64,000 nt of DNA from Burkholderiales bacterium (GTDB lineage: Bacteria; Pseudomonadota; Gammaproteobacteria; Burkholderiales; Casimicrobiaceae). The translations under genes and the position numbers were made by a program. The notes under the pieces were generated by a model, which was given only the letters and a program-made list of their open reading frames with translations, was not told where the DNA came from and made no database searches. The number at the start of each line of letters is the position of its first letter. The stretch's first letter is position 1. Of this stretch, positions 36,380-45,751 are shown in pieces. The stretch spans positions 558,001 to 622,000 of the forward strand of contig JABTUF010000002.1 of NCBI GenBank assembly GCA_015075645.1, written 5' to 3'.

Positions 36380-36803
36380 CTACCGGCGACGCTTCCAGTA
36401 ATCCGGCCGCCGTCGCACGTGGGCGTTGGAGAGAATGACGACCGATTCTGGAGAGAACGCCGCGCGCTGGATCGTGCCGCCGAAGTGCTGGATCGGCGCA
36501 TAGACCACGTTGATGCCGACCACGGCGTAGTCGCGGCCCGAGTCCGGCGTGATCGACGCGGCGAGCCGGCCGGTGCGCTGCAGGATCTTCGCGTTCGAAC
36601 CCGACTGGCGGCGCTTGCGCAGGGTGGAGGGCGCGAGCGGCGTCCAGGCCGGGCGGCCCTCGACCCGGAAGTTCTCCTCGACCGAGTCGTGCATCAACGC
36701 CGGCGAGCTCGCGCATCACCGGCGTCAGGTCCTCGCCCAGCGCGACCAGCGCGGAAAGCGCGACGGTGACCTCGTCCTGGACGATCTCGATCTTCGCCTT
36801 CAT
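36380..36803 (-). pseudogene. Frameshifted phage virion morphogenesis protein (Mu gp31/tail-completion S-like)
   Basis: The N-terminal part MKAKIEIVQDEVTVALSALV...PVMRELA (from ATG 36803) continues in another frame as LMHDSVEENFRVEGRPAWTPLAPSTLRKRRQSG and GRDYAVVGINVVYAPIQHFGGTIQ, down to a stop at 36380. The break is at about 36698-36705, where one extra base after GAGCTCGCCGGC separates the frames. Together they match the phage virion morphogenesis family. It lies downstream of the head gene, as in Mu-like phages. No product is expected unless frameshifting occurs. Confidence 0.72.
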
Positions 36804-36917
36804 CGGTGCTATCCTTGGCGCCTCCCCGCGGGCGACGCTAGAAATTCGGCACTGGCACGAATCAGCAGTCGGGGTTCGGATGGAGGGACGGCCGGCCTCC
36901 CGCCCGCACTTCCCGCT

Positions 36918-37598
36918 TCAGATCAGGCCGCGAATCAGCGTGAACAGGTTCGTGTCCCGCAATGAGCTCGCGGGCACGATCGACGCCGAGTCGATCGCAT
37001 TGCGCACGCCTCCTCTCTTGCGCTGATCCGCGATCGCCACCACGATCCGGATCCGCTTCGACGGATCACCCGGGTAGTCATAGACGAAGACGAGCTTGCT
37101 GTTGCGCCCCCACAGCACCGCGCGCGCCTGGGCAAGCATGACGGGGAGGTCCGCCCATTGCCCGGCGGTTAGCGCGTCACCCGCGGCCGTGTGGCGCCCC
37201 GCCTTCGGCCCCACCAGCAGCCTGTCCTCGACCAAGATCGGCCAGTCGCTGGCGATCGTGCCGTTCTGCGCGGCGTAGCGGACGAGCGGCGCGTCGAGAT
37301 AGCCGGCCACTTGCGACGATCCGCGCGCGACGCCCTGCGCGGTGACGTCGTCGACCCACGCCCCGAACGCCTTCGCGCGCGGATCCGCGGTGGCGATCGT
37401 GCGCAGCGCTTCGTCGCGAGCGGCGCCGAGCACCGCGAGACGATCCGGCATGACCATGTCCGGATAGGGCGCCGCGAGCGCCGGGTTGCGGCCGAACCCG
37501 GCGTCGGGGGAGAACTTGCTTCCTCCGCCGAGATCGACGACGAGTCGCTCGTCGATCTCGCTGTTCGTGCCCTCGACCTGGTGCGTCGACAGGCGGCC
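36918..37598 (-). pseudogene. Phage minor head protein (Mu gp30/F-like), 3' part, separated by IS
   Basis: Continues the head gene from the insertion point. The frame opens GRLSTHQVEGTNSEIDERL, passes MVMPDRLAVLGAARDEALR and YAAQNGTIASDWPIL, and ends GVRNAIDSASIVPASSL. The C-terminal region (ARAVLWGRNSKLVFVYDYP) resembles the phage barnase/EndoU/colicin-like PBECR domains that follow the head-morphogenesis domain in Mu-type gp30. It is in frame with the 5' part once the IS and one copy of the GCC duplication are removed. An internal ATG at 37457 could start a shortened product. Confidence 0.7.
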
Positions 37599-37637
37599 TG
37601 AGCTTCCCTCTGTTTTTCGTCCGCCAAGGGAACGGGG

Positions 37638-38528
37638 TCATGCTGCCACGGCTTGCTCGTGCTGACTGCTGATCCAACCGGCCAGGAACCGCGCCGGCGA
37701 AACATAGCCGAGCGTCGAGTGCTTGCGCCTGCGGTTGTAGAACACCTCGATGTAGTCGAACAGATCGGCGATCGCCGCCTCGCGCGTCGCGTACCGGGTG
37801 CCATGCACGCGCTCGTTCTTCAAGCTGTTGAAGAAGCTCTCGGTCGGCGCGTTGTCCCAGCAGTTCCCCTTGCGGCTCATCGAGCAGGTCATGCCGAACT
37901 CGACCAGCTTGTCCTGGAACACGCCGCTCGCGTATTGGCTGCCCCTATCGGAGTGATGCATCAATCCAGGCGCCGGCTTGCGGCGAAACCACGCCATCGT
38001 CAGTGCATCGACCACGATATCCGCCGTCATCCGCGGCTTGATCGACCAGCCGACCACCTCGCGGTTGAACAGATCGAGCACCACGGCCAGGTACAGCCAA
38101 CCCTCATCGGTCCAGATGTACGTCAGATCGGCCGTCCACACCCGATTGGGCGACGCCGGCGCAAACTCCCGGGCCAGCAGGTTGTCCGCCACCGGCAGCG
38201 CGTGCCTGGAATCGGTCGTCGCCTTGAACCGGCGCTTGTGCCGCGCCCTCAGGTCATGCTCCCGCATCAGCCGCTCGACCCGCGCCTTGCTCACCTGGTA
38301 GCCGCGCTCCCGCAGCTCCCGATACATCCGCGGCGAGCCGTAGGCCGCCTTGTACTGCGCGTGCACGCTGCGCAGCAGCGCCAGCAGTTGCCCATCGGTC
38401 AGCCGTGTGCGATCCGGCCTGCCGCCACCCTTCCAGGCCCGATACCCGCTGATGCTCACCGTCAGCGTGGTGCACATCGTCGGCAGCGGAAAGTTCTTCC
38501 GTTGCGTGTCGATCCAGGCGTACTTCAC
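37638..38528 (-). CDS. IS3-family transposase OrfB (DDE integrase core)
   Basis: A 296-aa catalytic part of the transposase. The N-terminal HTH_21 region has SPRMYRELRERGYQVSKARV. The rve/DDE core shows the Asp of WTADLTYIWTD, the second Asp of LMHHSDRGSQYAS, and the Glu of NAPTESFFNSLKNE. The tail YNRRRKHSTLGYVSPARF is typical. The nominal GTG at 38528 overlaps the orfA stop. The active product is normally the OrfAB fusion made by -1 frameshifting. Confidence 0.93.
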   Translation of the reverse strand: MKYAWIDTQRKNFPLPTMCTTLTVSISGYRAWKGGGRPDRTRLTDGQLLALLRSVHAQYKAAYGSPRMYRELRERGYQVSKARVERLMREHDLRARHKRRFKATTDSRHALPVADNLLAREFAPASPNRVWTADLTYIWTDEGWLYLAVVLDLFNREVVGWSIKPRMTADIVVDALTMAWFRRKPAPGLMHHSDRGSQYASGVFQDKLVEFGMTCSMSRKGNCWDNAPTESFFNSLKNERVHGTRYATREAAIADLFDYIEVFYNRRRKHSTLGYVSPARFLAGWISSQHEQAVAA

Positions 38529-38824
38529 AGTGCATCTTTCGCGAAGTACGCCGTCGCTTTTTTTAGGATTTCATTCTCCATCCGCAGCCGCGCGTTCTCG
38601 GCCCGCACCCGCGAGAGCTCCATCTGCTCCGGCGTAATCGCCTTGGCTCCCGGCGGATTGAGCTTCCCCGCCTTCGCCGCCTTCACCCAGTTTCGCAGCG
38701 TCTGCTCGACCAACCCCAGGTCGCGCGCCACGACCGCGACCCCCTGGCCGCTGCGAACCCGCTTGACCGCCAGTTCCTTGAACTCCGCCGTGAATTCCTG
38801 CTTCGGTACCTTGAACATTCCCAA
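38525..38824 (-). CDS. IS3-family transposase OrfA (HTH)
   Basis: A 99-aa DNA-binding protein with a helix-turn-helix (EFKELAVKRVRSGQGVAVVA and VEQTLRNWVKAA) that recognises the IS ends. A leucine-zipper-like coiled coil follows (LSRVRAENARLRMENEILKKA). It overlaps OrfB by four bases, with the slippery run near its end. Confidence 0.92.
   Translation of the reverse strand: MGMFKVPKQEFTAEFKELAVKRVRSGQGVAVVARDLGLVEQTLRNWVKAAKAGKLNPPGAKAITPEQMELSRVRAENARLRMENEILKKATAYFAKDAL
38558..38564 (-). other. Programmed -1 frameshift slippery site of the IS
   Basis: On the minus strand a run of seven A followed by G (CCTAAAAAAAGCG) encodes the ILKKA codons near the end of orfA. Runs of this kind drive OrfA to OrfAB fusion in IS3-family elements. 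No downstream stimulatory structure was confirmed. Confidence 0.6.
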
Positions 38825-38884
38825 CCTCCATTTCGCCTATCCTATCCAAAGACCCTTGGAAGACGAAATTCGAGGGGAAGCTCA

Positions 38885-39393
38885 GCCCTCGCTCGACATC
38901 ACCGCGATGCCGCGCTCCTTCATGTCGGCCTCGGACAGCGCCCGAATTCTGCATCGACAACCGAAACCGTTGGGCGGGAAAATCGACTGCCACACCGGGT
39001 CGTCCGCGCGGAACACCTTCCCGTTCATCGCGGCGTGCGTCGGCCGGGTGCGGTCATCCATCACCGCGACGTATTCCCAGTACGGCCGCTCGTTGATCAT
39101 GGCCGCGAGCGCGCGGTAGCGCCCGGCCATGTACGCGCTCTGCAAGTTGGTGCGGTAGATCGTCGCGTGCCGGCGCGGCGAGGACAGGTTCACGACCTTC
39201 GTTTCGCCGGTGTCCAGGCGCACGACCTGCTGCGGGCCCCACCAGCCGAGCGCGGAAAGCCGCGACCTCAGTTGCCGCTTGAAGTCGTCGAACGTCGTCC
39301 CGTCGACGAGCGCACGATCGAGCTCGCCGCGGATGGTGGCGAGCACATCGGCACGCGCGACGCCGGCGAAGGTGCCGCCACGCGCGCCCAACC
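38885..39393 (-). pseudogene. Phage minor head protein (Mu gp30/F-like), 5' part, truncated and IS-interrupted
   Basis: SPP1 gp7/Mu gp30 head-morphogenesis domain. Conserved pieces are TFAGVARADVLATIRGELD, GTTFDDFKRQLRSRLSALGW, YRTNLQSAYMAGRYRAL, and the Cys-containing AMNGKVFRADDPVWQSIFPP with GFGCRCRIRAL. The first 30-40 residues of the family are missing, because the sequence joins the 3' flank of the metalloprotease gene at about 39390. The reading frame is stopped by the IS end after MSSEG. It is a relic of a Mu-like prophage whose portal and upstream genes are gone. Confidence 0.75.
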
Positions 39394-41253
39394 CTACATC
39401 GGCGCGCACAGCACGACCATGTCCGGGCCGCTGCCCTCGGGAACGAAACCCTGGGCGACCATCTGGTCGCGGAGGTTCTTGTCGGTCATGTAGCGGTGGT
39501 TGGTGTCGGCGCGGTGGTTCCAGACGCGGTAGACCGGCTTCGTGCCGGCGGCGCACACCCCCGAGACCGGATTGGGGAGCGCGAGATACATCACGGCGGT
39601 GGACTCGAGGATCGCGTTGGGAATGATCTGCTGCACGACCGCGCATTCGGACGGATTCGCCGAGTAGAAGTGCGAGTTCGCCGGCGCGGGCAGCCAGAAG
39701 CGGCAGATCGGCGAGAAGCCCGGCTGCGCCACCGCATACGCCTTGTAGCCCAGGCCGGTGCGCACCCAGCCGGGGAAGAGGCCGGTGTCGAGCGCGGCGA
39801 TCTCGTCGGCGCCGATGGTCACGAAGTAGTGATCGGTGCCCGCGTGGTAGTACTCGATGACGTTGACCGGCTGCGCGCGCACCGGTTCGGGCGTCGGCAG
39901 CGGCACCAGGCCGGAGCCTTGCAGGGAGAGCGTCATCGCGCGGCCGTCTCCGGTCGACACCAGGAGTTCGGCGCTGCGCGGCCCGCTCGCGGCCGGACGG
40001 AATCCGATGTCCGTGGTGCACACGCCGTTCGGCGGCAGGTTCTGTCCGGGCTTGCACAGGCCCGAGCGCGTGAACTCGTTCGCCTGCAGACCCTGGAATT
40101 GCATGCCCGCGATCGTGACCGTCGTCTGGCCGGGATTGCTGATCGTCACGCGCTGCACCGCCGACGAGGTCGCGATCGGAACCGGGCCGAAATCGAGGCT
40201 GGCGGGGTTCGACGCGAACGGGCTCGACGCGCCGCCGGAGCCCGCGCCGAGGAGCCGGATCCGGTACGGTGTGGACTCGCCGACGTCGATCGTCAGGAAC
40301 CCGCTCTGGTCGCCCGCCGAGCCGGGCGTGAACGTGACCTGCATCGTGCAGTTCACGCCCTGGCCGAGCGTCGCGCCCGCGCCGCAGCCCGACGCCTGCC
40401 ACGACGACGGCGACGCGGTCACCGAAATGATCGAGACCGGCGCGTTGCCCAAGTTGCCGATCTGGAACGACTTCTGCGACGACGCACCGACGTTCTGGGT
40501 GCCGAAGTCGAGGAGCGGCGGCGCCGAGCAGAGCACGCCGGCGGACACGCCGGGCGGCGCACCGTAGAGGCAGCGGCAGGCGCGGATGTCGTCGGGTGTC
40601 AGGACGGACAGCGAGTTGTAGTCGGAGTACGGCGGCCCCGACATCAGCGTTCCGTTCAACTGCGAGTGGTTGACGCCGAGCAGATGCCCGAACTCGTGCA
40701 ACAGGAGGCGCGACAGGAACGCGCCCGTGGTGACCTTGACCGGGTCGATCACGATGTCGGCGTCGATAATCGGCGCGAGACCGCCGCCCTCGGTCCAGCC
40801 GGAATGCGCGATCGTGTAGCCGGAGATGCCCGCCGGCGTCGCCTTCCATCCGAGGACGTTGACGAGATCGGGCTGCGCCCCGTTCTCGGCTTCGATCACC
40901 GTGTTCTCCGGCGCGACCCCCGTCGGCCCGCCGTAGACCGCTTCGATGTTGCACACCGATGCCCACGACGCCACTACCTGCTGCATCGCGCTGGTGACCG
41001 TCGAGGCGTTCGCGAACGCCGCGGGTGCCCCGGTGGCGTTGTAGTTCCAGGTGACGCTCGCCGGCCAGGCGGCGAGCGGGTCGAACAGGAAACGAAACTT
41101 CGTGCCGTCGCCGGAAGCGCCCGGAGTCGACGTCACCGCCATGTCGTGCTGGGCATGAGCGAGCGGGGGCGCGATGGCGGTGACGAGCGCGAACGCGCAT
41201 GCGAGCGCATGGGCGCGGCGTCGTGCAGCCGTCGGTGACCGAAACTGCATCAT
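39394..41253 (-). CDS. Secreted matrixin-family metalloprotease with Hydin-type Ig repeats and a DUF5648 domain
   Basis: A 619-aa protein. Signal peptide about 1-34 (HALACAFALVTAIAPPLAHA). The metzincin catalytic domain (about 50-215) has HEFGHLLGVNH (His186, Glu187, His190, His196) and a downstream Met-turn in GTLMSGPPYSDY. Two choice-of-anchor/ASPM-SPD2-Hydin-like Ig modules follow (LDFGTQNVGASSQKSFQIGN and LDFGPVPIATSSAVQRV). The C-terminal DUF5648 domain has EYYHAGTDHYFVTIG and VYRVWNHRADTNHRYMTD. The likely role is extracellular proteolysis or adhesion. It lies between the prophage relic and puuE. The start is at MMQFRS, with the longer frame upstream judged non-coding. Confidence 0.82.
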   Translation of the reverse strand: MMQFRSPTAARRRAHALACAFALVTAIAPPLAHAQHDMAVTSTPGASGDGTKFRFLFDPLAAWPASVTWNYNATGAPAAFANASTVTSAMQQVVASWASVCNIEAVYGGPTGVAPENTVIEAENGAQPDLVNVLGWKATPAGISGYTIAHSGWTEGGGLAPIIDADIVIDPVKVTTGAFLSRLLLHEFGHLLGVNHSQLNGTLMSGPPYSDYNSLSVLTPDDIRACRCLYGAPPGVSAGVLCSAPPLLDFGTQNVGASSQKSFQIGNLGNAPVSIISVTASPSSWQASGCGAGATLGQGVNCTMQVTFTPGSAGDQSGFLTIDVGESTPYRIRLLGAGSGGASSPFASNPASLDFGPVPIATSSAVQRVTISNPGQTTVTIAGMQFQGLQANEFTRSGLCKPGQNLPPNGVCTTDIGFRPAASGPRSAELLVSTGDGRAMTLSLQGSGLVPLPTPEPVRAQPVNVIEYYHAGTDHYFVTIGADEIAALDTGLFPGWVRTGLGYKAYAVAQPGFSPICRFWLPAPANSHFYSANPSECAVVQQIIPNAILESTAVMYLALPNPVSGVCAAGTKPVYRVWNHRADTNHRYMTDKNLRDQMVAQGFVPEGSGPDMVVLCAPM

Positions 41254-41512
41254 CGTGTGTGCAAAGGCCGAGACCGGAACTCGCGCATGCGCCCGGCGGC
41301 GGAACCTGTCGTTGCGGCGCCGGCAGGCGGTCGAGCCATCGGCCGAAAATACCACGGCTCCCGGCCCGCGTTGCCGGGGTGCGCCCCCCGGGATCGCCGG
41401 ATGCTTCCCGTCGGCGCGTCCGGTCGATGCGCGGGGTCGCCCGTGGCGTCGTGGGACGGCGACACCCCGGCGTTTCCCCACAGCGATGCGGCAGGTCGCG
41501 CCCGGCAGGAGT

Positions 41513-41518
41513 ATGCTC
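41513..41518 (+). promoter_or_regulatory. Possible -10 element for the puuE-like gene
   Basis: TATGCT lies 34 bp before the ATG at 41547, in the 293-bp divergent gap with the metalloprotease gene. No good -35 is visible, and nothing else was recognised in this gap. Confidence 0.3.
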
Positions 41519-41546
41519 GCGCCCGCCCGATGCCAGCGAGCGACCG

Positions 41547-42506
41547 ATGACCGCCGACGCCTTCGACCCCGCCTACCCGCGCGATCTCGCAGGGTACGGG
41601 GAACACCCGCCGCACGCGCGCTGGCCGGGCGGCGCGCGCATCGCCGTCCAGTTCGTCCTCAACTACGAGGAAGGCGGCGAGAACGCCGTGCTGCACGGCG
41701 ACGAGTCCTCGGAGACCTTCCTGTCCGAGATCGTCGGCGCGCAGGCGTTCCGAGCGCGGCACCTGTCGATGGAGTCGCTCTACGAGTACGGCTCGCGGGC
41801 CGGCGTCTGGCGGATCCTGCGGCTCTTCCGCGACCGCGGCATCCCGCTCACGGTCTTCGGCGTCGGCATGGCGATGCTCCGACATCCGCGCGTCGTCGAC
41901 GCGTTCCTGCGCGACGGCCACGAGATCGCGAGCCACGGCTGGCGCTGGGTGAGCTACCAGTCGGTCGACGAAGCGGTCGAGCGCGAGCATCTCGAGCGCG
42001 CGGTCGGCGCGATCGTGCGCCTGACCGGACGGCCGCCCGAAGGCTGGTACACCGGCCGCGACAGCCCGAACACGCGCCGCCTCGTCGTCGAGCACGGCGG
42101 CTTCGTCTACGACGCCGACAGCTACGCCGACGACCTGCCCTACTGGACCGAGGTCGACTGCTCGCGCGGGCGCGTTCCGCACCTCGTCGTCCCCTACACG
42201 CTCGACAGCAACGACATGCGCTTCGCGACGCCGCAGGGCTTCAACAGCGGCGACCAGTTCTACGCCTACCTGCGCGATGCGTTCGACACGCTCTACGCCG
42301 AGGGCGATCCCGCCGGCCTCGATCGGCCGAAGATGCTGTCGGTGGGCCTGCACTGCCGGATCGCCGGCCGGCCCGCGCGGTTGGCCGCGCTCGCGCGCTT
42401 CGTCGACCATGCGCGCGCGCACGACGGCGTGTGGTTCGCGCGCCGCATCGACATCGCGCGCCACTGGATCGCGACCCACCCGTTCAATGGGGTCAGACTC
42501 GATTGA
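41547..42506 (+). CDS. Polysaccharide deacetylase family protein, PuuE-like allantoinase
   Basis: A 319-aa cytoplasmic NodB-fold protein close to PuuE, the cofactor-independent allantoinase of purine and urate breakdown: YPRDLAGYGEHPPHARWPGGARI at the start, QFVLNYEEGGENAVLHGD, FGVGMAMLRHP and HEIASHGWRW. The stop is supplied by a palindromic repeat, and the last residues NGVRLD are encoded by its left arm. The native C-terminus has therefore probably been trimmed or replaced by a few residues. No other urate-pathway genes (uricase, OHCU decarboxylase) are in the window. Confidence 0.85.
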   Translation: MTADAFDPAYPRDLAGYGEHPPHARWPGGARIAVQFVLNYEEGGENAVLHGDESSETFLSEIVGAQAFRARHLSMESLYEYGSRAGVWRILRLFRDRGIPLTVFGVGMAMLRHPRVVDAFLRDGHEIASHGWRWVSYQSVDEAVEREHLERAVGAIVRLTGRPPEGWYTGRDSPNTRRLVVEHGGFVYDADSYADDLPYWTEVDCSRGRVPHLVVPYTLDSNDMRFATPQGFNSGDQFYAYLRDAFDTLYAEGDPAGLDRPKMLSVGLHCRIAGRPARLAALARFVDHARAHDGVWFARRIDIARHWIATHPFNGVRLD

Positions 42507-42553
42507 ACGGCGGACGCGGTTCAATCGGGTTCAATCGAGTCTGACCCCATTGA
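42484..42553. repeat. REP-like perfect 25-bp inverted repeat, GGGGTCAGACTCGATTG family (copy 2)
   Basis: The arms 42484-42508 (TCAATGGGGTCAGACTC then GATTGAAC) and 42529-42553 are perfect reverse complements around a 20-bp loop that contains an extra GGTTCAATCG. It sits between the convergent puuE-like and cusA genes and contains the puuE stop. Both arms carry TGA in the outward frame. Confidence 0.85.
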
Positions 42554-42559
42554 GTCCGC

Positions 42560-45500
42560 TCATCCCGCGGCTTCGGCGACGGCCGTCGAAGTCGCGCGCA
42601 CTCGCGCGAGCCCGCGCCGGCGCAGGAGCAGGTAAGCCGCGGGAATCACGAACATCGACAGCAGCGGCGCGGTGACCATGCCGCCCACCATCGGCGCGGC
42701 GATGCGGCGCATCACCTCGGCGCCGGTGCCGTCGGAGAGCATGATCGGCGCGAGACCAGCGAGAATGACGGCAACGGTCATCGCCTTCGGCCGCACGCGC
42801 AGCACGGCGCCCTCCTCGATCGCCGAACGCAGGTCCTCCTCGGCCGCTCCTTCGCCCGACGCGAGCCGCGCGTCCCAGGCGTGGCGCAGGTAGATCAGCA
42901 TGACGACGCCGAACTCCGCCGCGACGCCGGCGAGCGCGATGAAGCCGACCGCGGTCGCGACCGAGGTCGCGTAGCCGAGCGCCCAGAGGAGCCAGGTGCC
43001 GCCGACCAGGGCGAAGGGAACCGCCAGCATGATGAGGAGCGCCTCGTCGATGCGGCGGAACGCGAGGAAGAGCAGCACGAAGATCACGACGAGCGTCAGC
43101 GGGACGATGAACGCGAGGCGCGCCTTCGCGCGCTCCAGGTACTCGAACTGCCCCGACCACGCGATCGACGTGCCCGGCGAGAGCTTCACCTCGCGCGCGA
43201 CCGCGGACTTCAGGTCGTCGACGACCGACACGAGATCGCGGCCGCGCACGTCGACGTAGACGTACCCCGAGAGCCGCGCGTTCTCGCTGCGCAGCATCGG
43301 AGGACCGTCGACGATGCGCAGCGACGCGACCGCGGAGAGCGGGACCTGCGCGCCGCCCGGTGTCACGACCGGCAGCATCCGCAGCTTCTCGACCGAGTCG
43401 CGCAACTCGCGCGGGTAACGCACCGACACCGGGAAGCGCGCGCGTCCCTCGACCGTCTCGGCGACGTTCTCGCCGCCCACCGCCGCCGCGACGACGTCCT
43501 GGATCTCGGCGATCGACAGGCCGTAGCGCGCCGCCGCGCCGCGGTCCGGCGTCACGTCGATGTAGCGCCCGCCTTCGAGTCGCTCCGCGAGTGCGGAGGT
43601 CACGCCCGGGACCGCCTTCGCCGCGCGTTCGATCGCCTGCGCCGTCGCGTTCACGCTGGCGAGGTCGGGCCCCGCGACCTTGATGCCGATCGGGCTCTTG
43701 ATGCCGGTCGCGAGCATGTCGATGCGGTTGCGGATCGGCGGCACCCAGATGTTGGAGAGGCCGGGAACGCGCACCGTGCGGTCGAGTTCGTCGACGAGCT
43801 TCTCCATCGTCATGCCCGCCCGCCATTGCTCACGCGGCTTGAACCGGATCGTCGTCTCGATCATCTCGAGCGGCGCGGGATCGGTCGCGGTCTCGGCGCG
43901 CCCGATCTTGCCGAACACGCTCGCGACCTCGGGCACCTGGCGGATCATCCGGTCGGTCTGCTGGAGGAGTTCCGAGGCCTTGCCGGCGGAGAGCCCGGGG
44001 AGCGCGGTCGGCATGTAGAGGAGGTCGCCCTCGTCGAGCGCGGGCAGGAATTCGCCGCCGAGCCGCGACACCGGATACGCGGTCGCCGCCAGCACGACCG
44101 CCGCCACCGCGAGCGTCGTCTTCGGCCAGGCGAGCACGCTGCGCAGCAGCGGCCGGTAGAGCGCGATGAGCGCGCGGTTGAGAGGATTGGCGCTCTCCGG
44201 CGGAATGCGCCCGCGGATCACGTAGCCCATCAGCACCGGCACGAGCGTGATCGCGAGCGCCGCGGAGGCCGCCATCGCGTAGGTCTTCGTGTAGGCGAGC
44301 GGCCTGAACAGTCGCCCTTCCTGGGCTTCCAGCGCGAACACCGGCACGAAGGAGAGCGTGATGATGAGGAGGCTCACGAAGAGCGCCGGCCCGACCTCGA
44401 CCGACGCGTCGACGACGAGCCTCCAACGTTCGGCGGACGTGGGCTCCGGGAGCCAGCCGTCGCGGCCGCGCGCGGCATGCTCGTGCCGCCACGCCTCGAG
44501 CTTGCGGTGCGCGTTCTCGATCATCACGATCGCGGCGTCGACCATCGCGCCGATCGCGATCGCGATGCCGCCGAGCGACATGATGTCGGCGTTCACGCCC
44601 TGCGCGCGCATCACGACGAACGCCGCGAGCACGCCGAGCGGCAGCGACACCACGGCGACGAGCGAGGAGCGCAGGTGCACGAGGAACAGGAGGCAGACGA
44701 GCGCGACGACCACGAATTCCTCGACGAGCTTCGTGGCGAGGTAGGCGACCGCGCGCTCGATCAGCCCCGAGCGGTCGTAGGTCTCGACGATCTCGACGCC
44801 TGCGGGCAACCCGGGCTTCAGTGCGTCGAGCTTCGCCTTGACCGCCTCGATCGCGGCGTGGGCGTTGCGGCCGGAGCGCAGCACCACGATGCCGCCGACC
44901 ACCTCGCCCTCGCCGTCGAGTTCCGCGATGCCGCGCCGCATCTCGGGGCCGAGCTGGATGCGCGCCACGTCGGAGAGCAGCACCGGCGTCCCCGAAGGCG
45001 TCGTCTTGACCGGGATGCGGCGGAAGTCGTCGGGCGTGCGCAGGTACCCGCGCACGCGCACCATGTACTCGGCCTCGGCGAGTTCGAGCACCGAGCCGCC
45101 GGTCTCGCGGTTCGCGCCGCGGATCGCCTCGACGACCTTCGCGACCGGCAGGTCGTACGCTGCGAGCCTGGCCGGGTCGAGCACCACCTGGTACTGCCTG
45201 ACCATGCCGCCCACGGTCGCCACCTCGGCGACGTCGGGAACGCTCTTCAACTCGTAGCGCAGGAACCAGTCCTGCAGCGCGCGCAGCTCGGAGAGGTCGT
45301 GCTTGCCGGTCCGGTCGACGAGCGCGTACTCGTAGATCCAGCCGACGCCGGTCGCGTCCGGGCCGAGCGAGGTCTTCGCGCCCGGCGGCAGCCGCCCCTG
45401 CACCTGGTTCAGGTACTCGAGCACGCGCGAGCGCGCGAAGTACAGATCGGTGCCGTCCTCGAACAGCACGTACACGAACGAGTCGCCGAAGAACGAGTAG

Positions 45501-45751
45501 CCGCGCACCGCCTTCGCGCCGGGGACCGACATCATCGTCGTCGTCAGCGGATAGGTGACCTGGTCCTCGACGATCTGCGGCGCCTGCCCGGGCCAGGTCG
45601 TGCGGACGATGACCTGCGTGTCGGAGAGGTCCGGGATCGCGTCGAGCGGAATCGAGCGGATCGACGCGACGCCGAGCGCCGCGAGCACGACCGCCGCGAT
45701 GAGCACGAGGAGCCGGTTCGCGACCGACCAGCGGATGATCGCGGCGATCAT
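42560..45751 (-). CDS. cusA: Copper/silver RND efflux pump, inner-membrane subunit CusA
   Basis: A 1063-aa heavy-metal efflux RND transporter using the proton gradient to push Cu(I)/Ag(I) from the periplasm or cytoplasm to the exterior. There are twelve helices with two large periplasmic loops. [18 protein letters not shown] near the start, [40 protein letters not shown] and [18 protein letters not shown] are monovalent-cation pump signatures. The Met-containing PLEMIETTI and RIDMLATG match the Cus/Sil type rather than Czc. The start overlaps the cusB stop (ATGA). It is the distal gene of the operon. Confidence 0.94.
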   Translation of the reverse strand: MIAAIIRWSVANRLLVLIAAVVLAALGVASIRSIPLDAIPDLSDTQVIVRTTWPGQAPQIVEDQVTYPLTTTMMSVPGAKAVRGYSFFGDSFVYVLFEDGTDLYFARSRVLEYLNQVQGRLPPGAKTSLGPDATGVGWIYEYALVDRTGKHDLSELRALQDWFLRYELKSVPDVAEVATVGGMVRQYQVVLDPARLAAYDLPVAKVVEAIRGANRETGGSVLELAEAEYMVRVRGYLRTPDDFRRIPVKTTPSGTPVLLSDVARIQLGPEMRRGIAELDGEGEVVGGIVVLRSGRNAHAAIEAVKAKLDALKPGLPAGVEIVETYDRSGLIERAVAYLATKLVEEFVVVALVCLLFLVHLRSSLVAVVSLPLGVLAAFVVMRAQGVNADIMSLGGIAIAIGAMVDAAIVMIENAHRKLEAWRHEHAARGRDGWLPEPTSAERWRLVVDASVEVGPALFVSLLIITLSFVPVFALEAQEGRLFRPLAYTKTYAMAASAALAITLVPVLMGYVIRGRIPPESANPLNRALIALYRPLLRSVLAWPKTTLAVAAVVLAATAYPVSRLGGEFLPALDEGDLLYMPTALPGLSAGKASELLQQTDRMIRQVPEVASVFGKIGRAETATDPAPLEMIETTIRFKPREQWRAGMTMEKLVDELDRTVRVPGLSNIWVPPIRNRIDMLATGIKSPIGIKVAGPDLASVNATAQAIERAAKAVPGVTSALAERLEGGRYIDVTPDRGAAARYGLSIAEIQDVVAAAVGGENVAETVEGRARFPVSVRYPRELRDSVEKLRMLPVVTPGGAQVPLSAVASLRIVDGPPMLRSENARLSGYVYVDVRGRDLVSVVDDLKSAVAREVKLSPGTSIAWSGQFEYLERAKARLAFIVPLTLVVIFVLLFLAFRRIDEALLIMLAVPFALVGGTWLLWALGYATSVATAVGFIALAGVAAEFGVVMLIYLRHAWDARLASGEGAAEEDLRSAIEEGAVLRVRPKAMTVAVILAGLAPIMLSDGTGAEVMRRIAAPMVGGMVTAPLLSMFVIPAAYLLLRRRGLARVRATSTAVAEAAG

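Larger units (their letters stand above)
37599..38884 (-). mobile_element. IS3-family insertion sequence, 1286 bp, with 3-bp target duplication GCC
   Basis: The terminal inverted repeats begin TGAGCTTCCC at both ends: inward TGAGCTTCCCTCTGTTTTTC from 37599, and TGAGCTTCCCCTCGAATTTC from 38884 on the other strand. The similarity continues through CGTC...CCAAGGG. GCC is found on both flanks (37596-37598 and 38885-38887). Inside are orfA and orfB with a slippery A7 run. All parts look intact, so it could still be active. It has split a Mu-like head gene. Confidence 0.9.

Noticed and set aside
37457..37598. Independent start of a phage gene at ATG 37457
   Set aside because: Conserved sequence continues upstream in frame to the IS junction, so the fragment is the 3' part of a split gene rather than a separate gene.
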